A stretch of DNA of 6,315 bases from Bacillota bacterium (GTDB lineage Bacteria > Bacillota > Negativicutes > Sporomusales > Sporomusaceae): positions 1-6,315 of the forward strand of contig JAEWGR010000169.1 in the NCBI GenBank assembly GCA_023388195.1. The letters are read 5' to 3'. Both the position numbers and the translations under genes were made by a program. How positions within the stretch are numbered: the stretch's first letter is position 1; every line of letters begins with the position of its first letter. Of the stretch, positions 5,987 through 6,315 are shown piece by piece. The notes under the pieces were generated by a model. It saw nothing but the letters and a program-made list of their open reading frames with translations. It was not told where the DNA came from and ran no database searches.

Positions 5987-6187
5987 ATTAATAGGTGAAC
6001 ATCTCATTAGAGTATATTCCCTAAAAACTTCACAGAAGATAAGCAGAGAACCAAGTTATTAGGAGAGTTAGCGACGCTAGAACCTGCGTGAATCGCTTAG
6101 TTCCAAGCGGAGCGCGGAACTTCCTTATTACTTTCGTTCCCACTACAATTAGGACTATTAATGTTCGCACTTTATGCGAACGAAATT
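5987..6187 (-). other. 23S-to-tRNA spacer of the rRNA operon, without 5S rRNA
   Basis: About 200 bases separate the 23S 3' end from tRNA-Gln, which is where 5S rRNA usually lies. I find no 5S-like sequence on either strand: no conserved CGAAC/GAAC core in a 5S context and no paired 5S ends. The stretch has several inverted repeats, including CGCTT/AAGCG at 6109-6094, and no credible protein gene. It probably serves as precursor-rRNA processing spacer. Confidence 0.6.
6132..6185 (-). repeat. Nested inverted repeats just downstream of 23S rRNA
   Basis: TTTCGTTC (6185-6178) is the exact complement of GAACGAAA (6139-6132), an 8-base-pair long-range stem. Inside it, GTTCGCA (6181-6175) and TGCGAAC (6169-6163) form a 7-base-pair local hairpin. 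The two stems share bases 6181-6178, so they compete. They may take part in 23S 3'-end processing. Confidence 0.55.
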
Positions 6188-6315
6188 TAAGTCAAGTCCT
6201 CGGCCTATTAGTACCAGTCCGCTCCATGAATTGCTTCACTTCCACTCCTGGCCTATCAACCTTGTCGTCTACAAGGGGCCTTACTTCTTTCGAATGACAG
6301 ACCTCATCTTAAGGC
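6188..6315 (-). rRNA. 23S rRNA, 3' end (partial; runs off window)
   Basis: The minus strand reads the conserved 3' end of large-subunit rRNA, with TAAGGCCCCTTG, GGTTGATAGGCC and GGTACTAATAGGCCGAGG in order, ending near GACTTGACTTAA. About 128 bases are in the window, and the gene continues past 6315. The mature 3' end is placed by analogy and may be off by several bases, because its partner at the 23S 5' end is not visible. Confidence 0.95.

Noticed and set aside
5987..6187. A possible degenerate 5S rRNA in the spacer
   Set aside because: No conserved 5S segments or end pairing were found on either strand, only short inverted repeats.
6088..6297. 69-codon open frame on the plus strand
   Set aside because: It overlaps 23S rRNA and its spacer on the opposite strand.
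1..6315. Mobile elements or CRISPR arrays
   Set aside because: No transposase, terminal inverted repeats, spaced direct repeats or integrase were seen. The tRNA genes end in their own terminator with no sign of an attachment-site duplication.

Overview
The window looks like chromosomal DNA of a diderm (outer-membrane) Firmicute, probably a Negativicute of the Sporomusa type. Three things point there: a TonB-dependent outer-membrane receptor, strong Gram-positive-style ribosome binding sites with U-tract terminators, and a cobalamin riboswitch of the kind common in that group. The lineage is an inference; only 128 bases of 23S rRNA are available and no search was possible.

Every supported gene lies on the minus strand, so transcription runs from high to low coordinates. 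First comes the end of an rRNA operon: the 3' end of 23S rRNA (about 6315-6188), a 200-base spacer with no 5S gene, tRNA-Gln(TTG) (5986-5911), tRNA-Lys(TTT) (5851-5776), and a strong intrinsic terminator that starts one base after the tRNA-Lys CCA end. About 90 unremarkable bases follow.

Then comes a vitamin B12 regulatory leader: a candidate promoter (5636-5608), a complete cobalamin riboswitch aptamer (5557-5398), and an expression platform. The platform holds a small hairpin, a possible antiterminator, and an intrinsic terminator (5310-5281). A second perfect hairpin (5260-5228) buries the ribosome binding site of the first gene. The leader precedes an apparent operon: a small uncharacterised exported protein with a TTG start (5228-5013), a BtuF-like lipoprotein that binds corrinoid or metal chelate (4962-3997), a BtuB-like TonB-dependent receptor (3972-1840), and the first 600 codons of a CobN-type chelatase (1800 to past position 1). 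Gaps between the three large genes are 24 and 39 bases, and each has its own ribosome binding site.

The likely logic is that low cobalamin lets transcription pass the terminator. The cell then makes an outer-membrane receptor and a binding lipoprotein to capture a corrinoid or related tetrapyrrole. The CobN-like enzyme may insert or remove metal in the imported ring. ABC permease and ATPase genes and CobS/CobT-type or ChlI/ChlD-type partners are not in the window; they could lie beyond position 1 or elsewhere. The least explained parts are the small leading gene, the two-tier leader, the chelatase in an uptake operon, and the missing 5S gene.
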